Shown here piece by piece: positions 45,831 to 55,689 of a stretch of 64,000 bases of DNA. The stretch is taken from NCBI GenBank assembly GCA_965262305.1, contig CBDHEY010000001.1, positions 1-64,000 on the forward strand, given 5' to 3'. This DNA is from CBDHEY01 sp965262305. Its GTDB lineage: Bacteria; Pseudomonadota; Gammaproteobacteria; Pseudomonadales; Cellvibrionaceae. Position 1 is the stretch's first letter; the number at the start of each line of letters is the position of its first letter. The notes below the pieces were generated by a model, which did no database searches, was not told where the DNA came from, and was given only the letters and a program-made list of their open reading frames with translations. The position numbers and the translations under genes are program-made.

Positions 45831-46150
45831 AATACAATCTTGCAAACACAACTGTGAAAAATTAGTTTTTAAGATCAACGAAGTACCTTTTAAAATTTGG
45901 CATATAAAATACTATGATTTATGAGCGCTAAAATCGCTTGTATTAAGCAGTTCTATACATCTATCCGATTCAATTTGTAGTTAAGAAAGCCCTGAAAATA
46001 AAATTAATGAAACATTTAAAATTGAGTGGGTTTGATTTTCCCACTCAATTACTGATTCACAACAAGGTTCGCAATTCAATAATGAAACAGTGCAACCAAG
46101 ACCAATACAAAACAAGCAGAAAACCTGTTAATTAAACCTGTACTCTAATT
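45831..46150. other. non-coding region with an 11-bp perfect hairpin
   Basis: The main feature is the hairpin at 46020-46050. Otherwise there is AT-rich spacer between two converging genes with no other visible signal. Confidence 0.5.
46020..46050. terminator. 11-bp perfect hairpin between converging genes
   Basis: AATTGAGTGGG pairs perfectly with CCCACTCAATT around a 9-base loop. No long T-run follows on either strand, but its position between converging transcripts suggests a terminator. Confidence 0.55.
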
Positions 46151-48123
46151 TTACTTATTTTTTCTAGCAGGAAAATGCTTTTCTAAAAATTTAGTTATTT
46201 CTGAATAAAGAACTCTACGACCTTGTGATTTAGAAAAATGGTGATCCGATTTTTCAATTTCCTTGATATAAACAGGTATATCTGCTTTTTTAAGACGTTT
46301 TTTTATTTTCTTAAAGTGTTCAATATCAACTACGCCATCCTCTTTAGATCGAATCAATAAAGTAGGACTATTGAAATTTCCAGTATGATGTATTGGCGAC
46401 CGCGCTTTTAACAATGATGACTTAAAGTCATCTCCACCTACGTACATTTCTATGTAATTTCTAGATAGCGATTTCCATCTGTAATTCCGAACTTCAGATA
46501 AATCTGTAATACCGTTAATGGAAACAACACATTGAATTTTATTCGGGTAAAAAGCTTCTGCGGCTAACGCAGCATAACCTCCATATTTACGACCAATAAT
46601 ACATACCCGATTAGAATCAATAATATTCTGGTCAGCAAAGTACTCGATACCATCGATGATATCAGAGATGGTTTTTCTACCGAGTTCACCATGTCCCGCG
46701 ATGATGTGATTTGCGCCATGACCGCTCGACAGTCTCACTTGCGGTTGAATAACCAAATAACCTTTTTTCGCCAAGTATTGCGAAAAAGGGTTAAACTCGA
46801 GACTGATACGAGATAAAGGGTTTGAACTAGGAAGGATTATCGCAGGCAAGCTGGTTTCATTTTGTCTTTTTTCAGGCACAGTTAAAAGAGTCGGAATAAC
46901 AAGGCCATCGTCTGCTTTATACGCCGTCCTGAGAACAGGTTGGTAATCACTTTTATTTAAATCTGGATAAGACTTAGCAAGAAATTTCGGTTTTTTACCC
47001 TCTGAAAATAGAATGTAATCTCCAATTAAGCTAGGTCCGTTAACATAAACAAGTATGTCTTTAAAATTCCGACTCCAAGATTCTAAATGAGTCAAATGAT
47101 CAGGAAACTGACTAGTAATCTTCTGAAATCGATCATTAACTTTTTCATCTAAGAATTTGATCTTGGGAAAAAGCCCACCATATACCACTCCATAAACTTC
47201 ACGATTGTTACCAGTTATAGCTTTAACAATATCTCGGTTAACGTCATAAATTTCAACTTTTATTTCACCACTCTTTAAATTCAGTGAAAATAGACCTCTA
47301 TTTTTCGAGCTGCTTACACTTTCATCTAATTCATCAATAAAATAAAGCTTTGAGCTGGATTTATCTCGTCCGACAAACCAATAATTCAATGTTTTAGTTT
47401 TTTGAGAAAATATATTTGTTTTTAACCTGGGTTTTATTGCATCTATGCTATGTATTTTCGAGAGCGCATTGTAATTTTCTAAGGCTAAAAGCTCGCCTTC
47501 TTCATCCACAAAGAAATCTAAGGTATTTTTTTGCCCTTTTCAAAGAGTCGTTCTTTATACTTTTTCTCTAGAGATCGAGAGAAGATTGCATTAAAATTAC
47601 CTCTATCATCATTTGATAAAAGAGCTGTCATAAGAATCGTATTGTCTTTTTTGTTGATTCCAACAAAGTTATTAATATCGATCGTAAACGGAGAAACCCC
47701 ATCTCCTCTCTGATTTTGTCTCCCTCTGTGGAATGCAGTCTCAATAGTCTTTCTATTTAGGTCATAGATAAGTGCATCATCGAATTCCTGCTTACCTACC
47801 CATACCATAGAGTTAGCATAAACAGTATTAATCAATAATATCTGATCCTCATTTATAAATTCTAATCGCTTTAATATCAGTCCATCGATATTTGCCGATG
47901 CAATTGCGGAGCCATCTACTAGCGACATAACAACTAAATATTTTCTCCCTTCCACCATTTGCTGCATAGCAATTTTTTCACCGCTTGGAGAAAGTGATAT
48001 ATGCTTTATTTGTGGAAGTGAAGAGTAAACAACTAAATCATCTTTGATAGCTAAAGCAGAAAACGCCCACAAAAAAAACAAAGTTCCAACGATAGTCCGA
48101 TTTAACTTATAACCAATTAGCAC
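46151..48123 (-). pseudogene. S9-family peptidase, frameshifted and lacking its catalytic Ser
   Basis: Two frames make one prolyl-oligopeptidase-like protein. The N-terminal 200 residues (signal peptide, then beta-propeller) end in GKKIP-stop at a run of seven A (about 47516). One more A would join it to FFVDEEGELLALENYN and the remaining ~450 residues with the alpha/beta-hydrolase domain. There the nucleophile elbow reads GRKYGGYAAL instead of GGSYGGY, so Ser is replaced by Lys. The Asp (SKEDGVVD) and His (SDHHF) regions survive. Slippage on C-AAA-AAA could in principle make a full chain, but without Ser it could not act as a serine peptidase. The neighbours suggest no operon. Confidence 0.75.
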
Positions 48124-48248
48124 AGTAAGCCTCCTTGTACATTTGCAATCTGAAAAAATAAATCAGACAGTATTTAAAAAAATTTTGGAATCTAAGGGGA
48201 TAATTCATACTTTATGACTCTCTTCGGACAACCCATTCGAACGGCCTG

Positions 48249-48268
48249 AATCCCACTATGGGATTTTT
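48249..48268 (+). terminator. small hairpin with T-run
   Basis: AATCCCA and TGGGATT form a 7-bp stem (loop CTA) followed by TTT in the spacer upstream of the S9 gene. No rightward gene ends here, so its role is doubtful. Confidence 0.3.
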
Positions 48269-48323
48269 GATAAATCAAATCTAAGAATCATAACATCCAC
48301 ATGGTCAAAAAAATCGTCATAAA

Positions 48324-48359
48324 GGCGTTTTTTTTAATTTTGGTGGAGCCTAGCGGGAT
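48324..48359 (-). repeat. 36-bp copy of the tRNA-Ala 3' end and its terminator
   Basis: These 36 bases are identical to 60897-60932, which hold the last 19 bases of tRNA-Ala(GGC) including CCA and the following T-run terminator. After it the sequence diverges into a CATCCATG-centred palindrome (near 48369-48380). No complete tRNA exists here. Confidence 0.9.
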
Positions 48360-48414
48360 GCATTCGGCGCATCCATGCTCCGGGCAGCATTGAAGAAGGT
48401 AGGTTTGAAAGCGG

Positions 48415-48645
48415 TTATTCAGCGGTGTCGTCTATTCCATGATCTTCACTAGTTTCCGACTGCGAATCATCTATCTCCTCTTCTTGAACATCCTGTTCGC
48501 AATCAATAATATCTCCAGATGGCTCTTCTATATAAAAACCATGCTCTTCACAATTATAAACGACATCCTCGGCGTCATATTCCTCTTCATTAGCCGATAC
48601 AGAGGTCGCTAATAATAACAACATTGTAATAAACACTTTATTCAT
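48415..48645 (-). CDS. small acidic secreted protein
   Basis: The 76-residue protein has a signal peptide (MNKVFITMLLLLATSVSA) and a mature part of ~58 residues that is over one third Asp and Glu, with two Cys (YNCEEHG and DCEQDV). It follows the QEGLA gene by 26 bp on the same strand and may belong to that operon. I do not recognise a family. Its small size and acidity would suit a peptide substrate or metal-binding role, but that is speculation. Confidence 0.55.
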   Translation of the reverse strand: MNKVFITMLLLLATSVSANEEEYDAEDVVYNCEEHGFYIEEPSGDIIDCEQDVQEEEIDDSQSETSEDHGIDDTAE

Positions 48646-48671
48646 TGTTTCACCCTTAGTTATGCAGAAAA

Positions 48672-50711
48672 TTAAGCTGCTTGTTTTTCCAAAAGTACGT
48701 TTTTGCGTACACCTTGTTTTGTTCGAATCGAACGGATCAAATAATTCAGAATCTCGGATGATTGTTTTGAATGATACAGGTACTCTGGGATATATTTCGG
48801 AGAAGAAACAATTTCACGAGCGATAAGATCATTAATAACACCAAGATATTGAAAACCTGTTTTGCCCACATACAAACCTGTTATGTCTGCCAGTTCTGAT
48901 AGCGACAACGCTTCACTTACACCTCTAAGGTATAGATAATCTTTTGTAAATCCATTTCCACGATGTACTCTAACGGCTAACGAAAACGCTTCATTTGCAG
49001 GCATTTTTTTGTCTTCATAGAGAAAGTGAAAAGTGTGTCTAAAATCCCCTACTTTTAACATTTCTCTTACTGCCAAAACACGAAGCGCTAACCTCTTGAG
49101 CCGTCTTAATGGCAAATTTCCACTATGGTATTCGTTGAGAATCGCCAAACCTTCTTGCGTCATTGTGTTACCTGGCAATCCAATTGAGAATACCTTTAAT
49201 TTTTGGAGATTTGCATTAAGCGTTGTCGCCATATGCACGCCTAGTTCATGATGAATTAGCGCTCGCGCATCTGTCTCAGTTTTTTTCGTATCTCTATTAA
49301 CAAGCACTGTCTTTCGACTATTCGAGACCATTGCAGCGGCCACTAACTTTGACGACAGTTCAACTTTACACGGCATTCCCCAAGCTTTGGCGCTTGCTTT
49401 AAACCTCTCAACTAATTCATTTGCGGAAATAACTTCTTCTTCCTCTACTTCAAAATCACATGCATGCAAAAGAAATTCAGCATTCTTTTCGTCGTCGTAA
49501 CTGGGTTCCCCGTAATATCTTAAAGAGTTATAAACAAAATTATCTCTTCCGGCATTCACGAGCATATCAATTTTTGTCGACAGCCCATCAATCACATCAC
49601 GATAAAGTGACTGAATATCTGGATCTTGAATTAAATCTACCGGTAAACGATAGAGTTGCTCCCGAAACAAAAACGGATCAATCTCTAATGGTCTGTATTT
49701 AAACTCAGGCTCGTAATTAAACTTTTTATTGAAAAAGGATTTTTTTTCTTGAGTGATATTTGTCGGATTTATATAGTTTAGCGTTTCTAAATTTTTTGCT
49801 AATGAGTGTAGTGCTTTATCAACTTTGAGAATTGATGTATCGACTTTAGATGTTAATAAATCGGTTCGTTTTACACGCACTTTTTTAGTGAATCTTCGCA
49901 TAAAATACGCTGACGTTTCCGTTAAGCAATGTAAAAACTGTGTGTGTAGTTCACCAAACAATAGCGGAAACAGCTCATGGGTAGCCTCATCCATGAATAT
50001 TTTTTTTATTTCTAGAGGAATGACAAGCGTATTTGCATGCCGACTATTGATATGAGATATCAAGTACCCTCTTCCAAAAAAAACATCATCAAACGATGCC
50101 TTAACAGGAAAATTAGGTAATACAATTTTCTCTAAACGGCTATTCAAATATTTTAAAACGTTATTCCAGCGATCCAGATCAATTTGTTCCGTTCCGATAT
50201 TAAATGTTGGCGTATCTCGACTAATTCTAACAGCGTTGTATGAATGAACATCAAAGATTAAACTTGTCCCAAATTGTGCTTCAAGCTTGCTTGTTAGTGC
50301 GTCTAAAACGGAATAAAAATTTCTGTGCTTTTTAATGCTTAGTTCTCGCTCCTTTTGAGAGAGCTTTTTAGCCCATACCTCTTTACCCCATGCCCGTGAG
50401 TATATGCAGCGTGATATTGGTCGATTTAAGTCATACTCGTAGCGTGAATCTTTGGCTACTAAGGTAATAGGCATTGACTGTATGAACTGGTCAGTAAAGG
50501 GGTCTTCTTCATGTTTTCGCTCTTCTTTTGAGAGCGCACAAAACTTAACTAAACTTTCTCTCAGTCTATCGCCTGCATGTACAGCTGCACAAACGACGGG
50601 AGTATACTCCTGAATTTTTAATACAAATGCGCCATCGATCGATTCACATTCAAATAATTGACCCGTTTGTATTTTTTCGATGATCTGATCTTTAGATAAC
50701 TTCTGCATCAT
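48672..50711 (-). CDS. FGase-like domain fused to DUF1704 (QEGLA, MATCAP-like) metallopeptidase
   Basis: The 679-residue protein joins two enzymes. The first ~260 residues match the N-formylglutamate amidohydrolase fold: HAGDRLRESL, DPFTDQF, DSRYEYDLNR, YSRAWGKEVW and IFDVHSYN. The remainder is DUF1704, with the zinc motif HHELGVH (HExxxH) near residue 490 and TQEGLA, the QEGLA motif holding the third ligand, near 518. DUF1704 is the fold of the eukaryotic MATCAP tubulin carboxypeptidases; the bacterial substrate is unknown. No signal peptide is present, so it is cytosolic. Its start overlaps the ATP-grasp gene by 20 bp, arguing that a ligase and a hydrolase act on the same molecule. Confidence 0.85.
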   Translation of the reverse strand: MMQKLSKDQIIEKIQTGQLFECESIDGAFVLKIQEYTPVVCAAVHAGDRLRESLVKFCALSKEERKHEEDPFTDQFIQSMPITLVAKDSRYEYDLNRPISRCIYSRAWGKEVWAKKLSQKERELSIKKHRNFYSVLDALTSKLEAQFGTSLIFDVHSYNAVRISRDTPTFNIGTEQIDLDRWNNVLKYLNSRLEKIVLPNFPVKASFDDVFFGRGYLISHINSRHANTLVIPLEIKKIFMDEATHELFPLLFGELHTQFLHCLTETSAYFMRRFTKKVRVKRTDLLTSKVDTSILKVDKALHSLAKNLETLNYINPTNITQEKKSFFNKKFNYEPEFKYRPLEIDPFLFREQLYRLPVDLIQDPDIQSLYRDVIDGLSTKIDMLVNAGRDNFVYNSLRYYGEPSYDDEKNAEFLLHACDFEVEEEEVISANELVERFKASAKAWGMPCKVELSSKLVAAAMVSNSRKTVLVNRDTKKTETDARALIHHELGVHMATTLNANLQKLKVFSIGLPGNTMTQEGLAILNEYHSGNLPLRRLKRLALRVLAVREMLKVGDFRHTFHFLYEDKKMPANEAFSLAVRVHRGNGFTKDYLYLRGVSEALSLSELADITGLYVGKTGFQYLGVINDLIAREIVSSPKYIPEYLYHSKQSSEILNYLIRSIRTKQGVRKNVLLEKQAA

Positions 50712-51726
50712 CGATTACCTTACGGAAATTATTTTTTCGTTCAACGACCAAGTCTTTAGCTGACACCACATTTTCAACAAAATCTATTACGAGTTTTTGC
50801 AGTTTTACACGGTTTAATTTATTGATCCTTGTAATTCCACCAGGGCTAAGTACATTCGCCTCAATAAGCTTTCCGTTAATTACATCTAACCCGACAAAAT
50901 AGAGACCATCGCGAACTAACTGAGGACCGATGGATTTGCAAAGCGCTTTTTCTTCTTTGGTTAAAGTATGTTTAACCTCTTTCCCACCTGCATGAATGTT
51001 CGACCTAACATCATTTGAAGCTGGAACGCGTCGCATAGCTCCAATAGGTTCTCCATTAAGCATTAATATGCGAACATCTCCGTTATGAGCACCTTCAACA
51101 TATTCCTGGAGAATCACATAATTTCCTGAGTCCTCCCCAATATAGAAATCCAACAGGGATCGAAAGCTTTGCAAGGCACTTTTCTCCACGACAATGACAC
51201 CTTTACCTCCATACCCATTTAACGGCTTCATTATCATTTTTTCAGTTGGAGACTCAGTTAACACTTGCTCTAAGTAATCACAGCTTTTTGAAACATGAGT
51301 CGCGGGAATGTATTTACTCGCCTCACCTGTAAAAGAAGCGGTATAGAGTTTGTTATTTGCAATACGCAACCCGTCTAAATCATTGAGAATAAAAGTATCG
51401 TTTCTTACCGAATCTAAAAAGTTAAGCGCGGTCGTATCCAAAGGCGGATTCGCACGCATAATGATGGCATCGAAGCCTGCTAAGGGTAATTTACAGCGTT
51501 TGAATTCTGCTTTTTGATAGAAAGAAGATACATTACTCGATATTTTTTCCTGTTTTTTTAAAACATTACAGAAAGCATGAGCTATTGAATCTCGAATAGT
51601 CAGGCTATTGGGTGTCGTAACGGCAACGGTCCAGCCCCTAGCGGCCGTTTCATGTATAAGCCTTAATGTGGAATCAGAACTAGGGTCTATATTGGCCCAC
51701 AGATACATAAGAAAGCAGATTTTCAT
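50692..51726 (-). CDS. GshB-like ATP-grasp ligase
   Basis: The 344-residue protein resembles glutathione synthetase. ATP-grasp motifs are KMIMKPLNGYGGKGVIVV, LQEYVEGAHNGDVRILML, SNIHAGG and the metal site GLDVINGKLIEANVLSPGGI. It would ligate an amino acid or amine to a carboxylate. True GshB is usually elsewhere with gshA. The overlap with the FGase/DUF1704 gene points instead to a dedicated peptide or amide product. It follows maoP by 54 bp on the same strand. Confidence 0.85.
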   Translation of the reverse strand: MKICFLMYLWANIDPSSDSTLRLIHETAARGWTVAVTTPNSLTIRDSIAHAFCNVLKKQEKISSNVSSFYQKAEFKRCKLPLAGFDAIIMRANPPLDTTALNFLDSVRNDTFILNDLDGLRIANNKLYTASFTGEASKYIPATHVSKSCDYLEQVLTESPTEKMIMKPLNGYGGKGVIVVEKSALQSFRSLLDFYIGEDSGNYVILQEYVEGAHNGDVRILMLNGEPIGAMRRVPASNDVRSNIHAGGKEVKHTLTKEEKALCKSIGPQLVRDGLYFVGLDVINGKLIEANVLSPGGITRINKLNRVKLQKLVIDFVENVVSAKDLVVERKNNFRKVIDDAEVI

Positions 51727-51780
51727 TAACTACACCTTTAAAACGACATTTCAATAAGATTTTTTAATCTTATAAATCAA

Positions 51781-52119
51781 CTAAAAAACATCGTCTGAAT
51801 CGGACTCAACACTCACCGACGCAGTGTTAACGTAAGGGCAACCAGCACCGTGTTCTTTTTTCGGCTCGGTAAGCTTAATATACCTTGCCCATACCACCGT
51901 ATGCTCATCAGGGACCGAATCCAAACCCGAGAAATAATTAACAAAATTTTGCTCTTTTACGCATCTTGGCAGCATTTTATCTAAATATAGCGACTTATAG
52001 GCGTTACCATACTTTTCTAACAATTCCGCTTGATTGATATTAAACTGGCCACTTTTCGATATACCATATGGAAAATTCTTATCGTCAAAAAACTTTTTTC
52101 CTGTTTCAAAAGCGTCCAT
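51781..52119 (-). CDS. maoP: DUF413/MaoP-like macrodomain protein
   Basis: The 112-residue protein matches E. coli MaoP (YifE). It shares FDDKNFPYGISKSGQFNINQ-AELLEKYG, VWARYIKLTEPKK and the acidic DSDD tail. MaoP organises the Ori macrodomain in E. coli. As in E. coli it is divergent from hdfR. In this window it also appears to head the ATP-grasp/QEGLA operon. Confidence 0.9.
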   Translation of the reverse strand: MDAFETGKKFFDDKNFPYGISKSGQFNINQAELLEKYGNAYKSLYLDKMLPRCVKEQNFVNYFSGLDSVPDEHTVVWARYIKLTEPKKEHGAGCPYVNTASVSVESDSDDVF

Positions 52120-52229
52120 TTTTCACCCTCTTATGAAATCTACGCTATTTTTTGCGGATTATGGAATTAGCTCAGAAAAGTGTAAAATGACTTTTTTTGC
52201 TTATTTCGATAGAAATATTTGATCGTAAA

Positions 52230-53099
52230 ATGAATACAGATCTATTAAGAACGTTTATAGAAATAGCGAAAACGCGACATTTTGGAAATGCGGCGGAGAA
52301 CCTTTATCTCACACAGTCGGCCATAAGCTCTAGAATAAAGCAGCTTGAAGAGATAATAGGAACGGAGCTATTTACACGCCAACGGAAGAACATATTGCTG
52401 ACCAGCGCCGGGGAACGTTTATTACCTCATGCAGAGAACATACTGGCTACCTGGCAACTTGCGCTGCAAGATGTAGGCGTGTCTGAATCAAAGAATATCC
52501 AGTTAGCGATAGGTGGAACTTCCAATTTATGGGACACATTCTTACAGTCACTTCTACCTAAAATAGCCGATTTATACCCCCGCTTTTTCTTTCGCACAGA
52601 AATTAATTCACCGCAAGAAATTAGTAGAGCTTTATTAGCTGGTCGTTTAGATATTGGAGTTTCGTTTGACCCTCCGAGTGTTAGTGATATTCATCACTCG
52701 AAAATAGGATCAGTCGAACTGGTTTTAGTATCCAGCAAAAAAATACATGACATAGAAGAAATAGTAGATATCGGTTATATATTTGTTGACTGGGGAACAG
52801 CATTTAACCTTCAATTCGCAAAATTATTTGCAGAACCAATTGCACCCAAATTACACACAAGCCAAACGCATATTGCGTTGGAGTTTATGTTGTCAAAAGG
52901 TGGTGCAGGATTTTTACCTAAACCACTTGTCGAACCATTACTTGTCGAGAGTCACCTGCACATAGTCAAGGGGACTGAATCGGTAAAAAGAGAGGTTTTC
53001 GCTACTTACAGTATTGGATCTGACCGAATAGACGCGGTAAGAAAAGTAGTCAATTCACTTCAAGAGTTTGAGTTAAAACCTATAGATCCGATTCAATAA
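52230..53099 (+). CDS. hdfR: LysR-family regulator, HdfR-like
   Basis: The internal ATG at 52230 gives 289 residues starting MNTDLLRTFIEIAKTRHFG, which aligns with E. coli HdfR from its first residue. The helix-turn-helix is NAAENLYLTQSAISSRIKQLEE. The C-terminal effector domain is intact. HdfR controls flagellar master genes in E. coli; targets here are unknown. Divergence from maoP is conserved and supports the assignment over other LysR proteins. Confidence 0.85.
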   Translation: MNTDLLRTFIEIAKTRHFGNAAENLYLTQSAISSRIKQLEEIIGTELFTRQRKNILLTSAGERLLPHAENILATWQLALQDVGVSESKNIQLAIGGTSNLWDTFLQSLLPKIADLYPRFFFRTEINSPQEISRALLAGRLDIGVSFDPPSVSDIHHSKIGSVELVLVSSKKIHDIEEIVDIGYIFVDWGTAFNLQFAKLFAEPIAPKLHTSQTHIALEFMLSKGGAGFLPKPLVEPLLVESHLHIVKGTESVKREVFATYSIGSDRIDAVRKVVNSLQEFELKPIDPIQ

Positions 53100-53122
53100 A
53101 ATCTCGTTAAATACCAATCGCT

Positions 53123-54589
53123 TTAAACAGGCAAATCCAATCTATTTAAGAAACGTGCAGTCGCGACGTTTGCACACAACATACACTCTTCAATAAGCTT
53201 GTGCGCATCATTTCGTTCAATACGATTTATCCGTTCGACTTTACGCGCTTTATTAAATTGAAAAGAAACTTCTTGAGTCTCGAAATCTATCGACCCACGT
53301 TTATCTCGCGCTTTTTTTAACGCGCCGTACATACTCTGAAGCTCGAAAATATGCGAAACAAGATGCGCGTGATCATGCTTCACTGACTTACCTAAAGTAG
53401 ACTCTGGCTTGTTTATCAATGCGTTAACTTGTGTGTAAGTTAGTCTCGCGTTTGAATGAATAACTGCTTCAGAAAACTCGTAACCGGTGAGTTTCCCAGC
53501 TTTATTGATTTGCATCTCACAGGCAATCACTAAACGGTCCACATGGGGGTTTAACGAACACAGTCCATTTGACAACGATTCTGGCAACATTGGAACGACA
53601 TGCCCAGGAAAGTAGACTGAGGTACACCGTTTTTGCGCTTCAATATCTAAGTCACTCTCAGGAGAAACATAATGAGACACACCGGCAATTGCGACCCACA
53701 AACGCCACCCGCGACCATTCGGTTCACAATAAACAGCAGCATCAAAGTCTTTTGCGTCGTCACCATCAATAGTGATGAAAGGTAAACGTCTTAAATCAAC
53801 ACGATATAATGTATCGGGTGCTAAAACATTTTTCCCCAAAGACGCTGCCGTTTTTTCTACCGACGCAGGCCAAATATGAGAGATATCGTGTTCACGTATA
53901 GCAACTTCAATTTCCATTCCCGGCGCATTCACGTCACCAAGCACTTCCTTAACCTTTCCGAATGCTAGATACTGATGACATGGGTAGTCCATTATTGTAA
54001 CAACGACATATTGACCAACCTTCGCACCTAACAATTGACTGTTATCAACATCAATTTTATGAGTATTTCGTTTATTTCTCGGAACGATAAAATAACCTTC
54101 TTTGTCATTGTGTAATTGCCCAACCACTTGATCTGTGTAACGTTTTATCACATCAATCAATCTGGCCTTATCACGACCTCGGCGATCTTTTCCAGATAAA
54201 CGAACGCGTATACGATCTCCATCAAAGAGCGTTTCCATATCCCTCCTACCTAGAAGTAAATCATCACCGCCTTCATCACAAGCCAAAAAACCAAAACCGT
54301 TACTATGGCCAATCACACGACCACAGATCAGATCTTTTTTATCTAAGACACGTTACCCATGATCACGCTCAAATATTAGTTGACCATCTCTCTCCATTGC
54401 GCGTAAACGACGCCGTAATCCTTCCAGCTCAGCATCTTCGGACAAATTCATAAAGCGAGCTAATTGATCTTTGCTTAACGGTTTTCCACCTTTTTTCAGT
54501 AGATCAATTATGAAATTTCGATTGGGTATAGGGTGTGTATAGTTATGGATATCAGTATCTGTAATTACAGCGTTTGAAGCATTTATCAT
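53123..54589 (-). pseudogene. rnr: ribonuclease R, nonsense-mutated and truncated
   Basis: The N-terminal helix-turn-helix part (FIIDLLKKGGKPLSKDQLARF) runs to ERDHG, then a TAA at 54353-54355 stops it. The same frame continues RVLDKKDLICGRVIGH, so a Tyr-like codon has become ochre. Cold-shock and RNB domains follow, but the catalytic motif reads DGDDAKDFDAAV, with Ala in place of the fourth conserved Asp. The frame ends in NVATARFLNRLDLPV-stop, mid-RNB, so the rest of the catalytic domain and the S1 domain are missing. Converging hdfR begins 23 bp away. Three independent defects make this a relic. Another rnr copy probably exists elsewhere. Confidence 0.85.
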
Positions 54590-54792
54590 TAATTATTTTC
54601 TCAATTGGTATTGTCAAAACGTTGCGATTTTTTGAGGGGCAGCCTGAGTCACTTGGGTGAAATAGAGTACAAGAATTGCAAGGTATGCTGGCGATGTCAC
54701 AGCAAAAGCGTGACGTCGAATAGATAGAAATACGATTTTTAGTGGGCCGAAAAGAATTTTGATGTACTTGATGAACATCGGTCATAAAACAA

Positions 54793-54826
54793 AATTGCCT
54801 GGCGTTTTAGCAACACCCACGCAATT
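54793..54826 (-). terminator. hairpin downstream of csp
   Basis: AATTGC and GCAATT, with an inner TGG/CCA step, form an imperfect stem. On the minus strand TTTTGTTTT follows. It fits an intrinsic terminator for csp. Confidence 0.5.
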
Positions 54827-54839
54827 CATAACCTGTCGT

Positions 54840-55049
54840 TTAAACGACGACAATATTCTCTGCTTGTGGTCCTTTTGGACCTTGCGTTACTTTAAATTCA
54901 ACAGTCTGACCTTCTGCTAAGGTTTTAAACCCAGAACTTGCAATAGCACTAAAATGAGCAAAAACATCTGGACCAGACTTCTGCTCAAGAAAACCGAAAC
55001 CTTTTGATTCGTCGAATCATTTTACGGTTCCAGTAGTTGTATTAGACAT
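54840..55049 (-). pseudogene. CspA-family cold-shock gene with in-frame TGA
   Basis: The 69-codon frame starts MSNTTTGTVK, and codon 11 is TGA (55017-55019) where all family members have Trp (KWF). It then continues FDESKGFGFLEQ, DVFAHFSAI and GPKGPQAENIVVV to a normal TAA. RNP1 (KGFGFL) and RNP2 (VFAHF) are intact, and AGGA precedes the ATG. Only one base (TGG to TGA) separates it from a working nucleic-acid chaperone. It is either a recent nonsense mutation or a base-call error. The broken rnr gene lies just downstream on the same strand. Confidence 0.9.
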
Positions 55050-55689
55050 AACAGTATTTCCTGTAGGATAAATATAAAAGTGCCTTCATCAGGCATGAAT
55101 AGCGGGAAAGAGACAATTATTTAGAAAACTACAGAACGAGGACTTGCAAGAAATACGACGAAATGAAGGATATAAAAAATGGCTTAATTCAAGCTATGAG
55201 AAAAGTATAGACCAAGACTACAAAAGTCAAACGGTTTCTTTCTTCGTAATACAATGTCAATATAGATAAATTCGTTATCTACAAATCAGATACATCGAAT
55301 AACGCCAGAGGAATATCGAATTTAATAACCAGCCCAATTACCACCAATCCTTTCTATCCAATTAATATAAGCGGGAAAAGCACTGTTGAGATTAATACGG
55401 AATTTCTCTACTCAATCAACCCCTGGATTCCACCTGAATCAAGTCAGTGCATCGGACAAAAAGCTTTGAAATAGCAGACCTTACTATATTAATCACCACA
55501 GTCCCAATTCAAGATACAGCAAATAAAGATATACAGCCGCCTCTTTAAAGCGCATACTGGCTTGCTGACATTGCTTCCATCAAGTGTTCCTTAGTGCACA
55601 TAGTCATACTCTTCCGCGCTCATTTTCCCTCGATTTAACCAGTTCCAGCGTCCGAACCCACTACGACTTACACGTAAGTCAGGATTGCT
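55050..55689. other. 640-bp non-coding region
   Basis: It contains the csp 5' leader (leftward) and the promoter of the Ddl-like gene (rightward). I found no open frame with a ribosome-binding site, no RNA gene and no strong hairpin. Confidence 0.5.

Noticed and set aside
47505..47525. Programmed -1 frameshift at C-AAA-AAA in the S9 gene
   Set aside because: It would give the right frame, but the catalytic Ser is also lost and no downstream pseudoknot or hairpin was recognised, so decay or a base error is preferred.
54552..54785. 77-codon Cys-rich leftward frame upstream of rnr
   Set aside because: It overlaps the rnr start in another frame, has biased composition and no family signature.
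55017..55019. TGA read as Trp (genetic-code change or selenocysteine)
   Set aside because: All other genes here use TGG for Trp and do not need TGA read-through; no SECIS-like element was seen. A mutation or base error is simpler.
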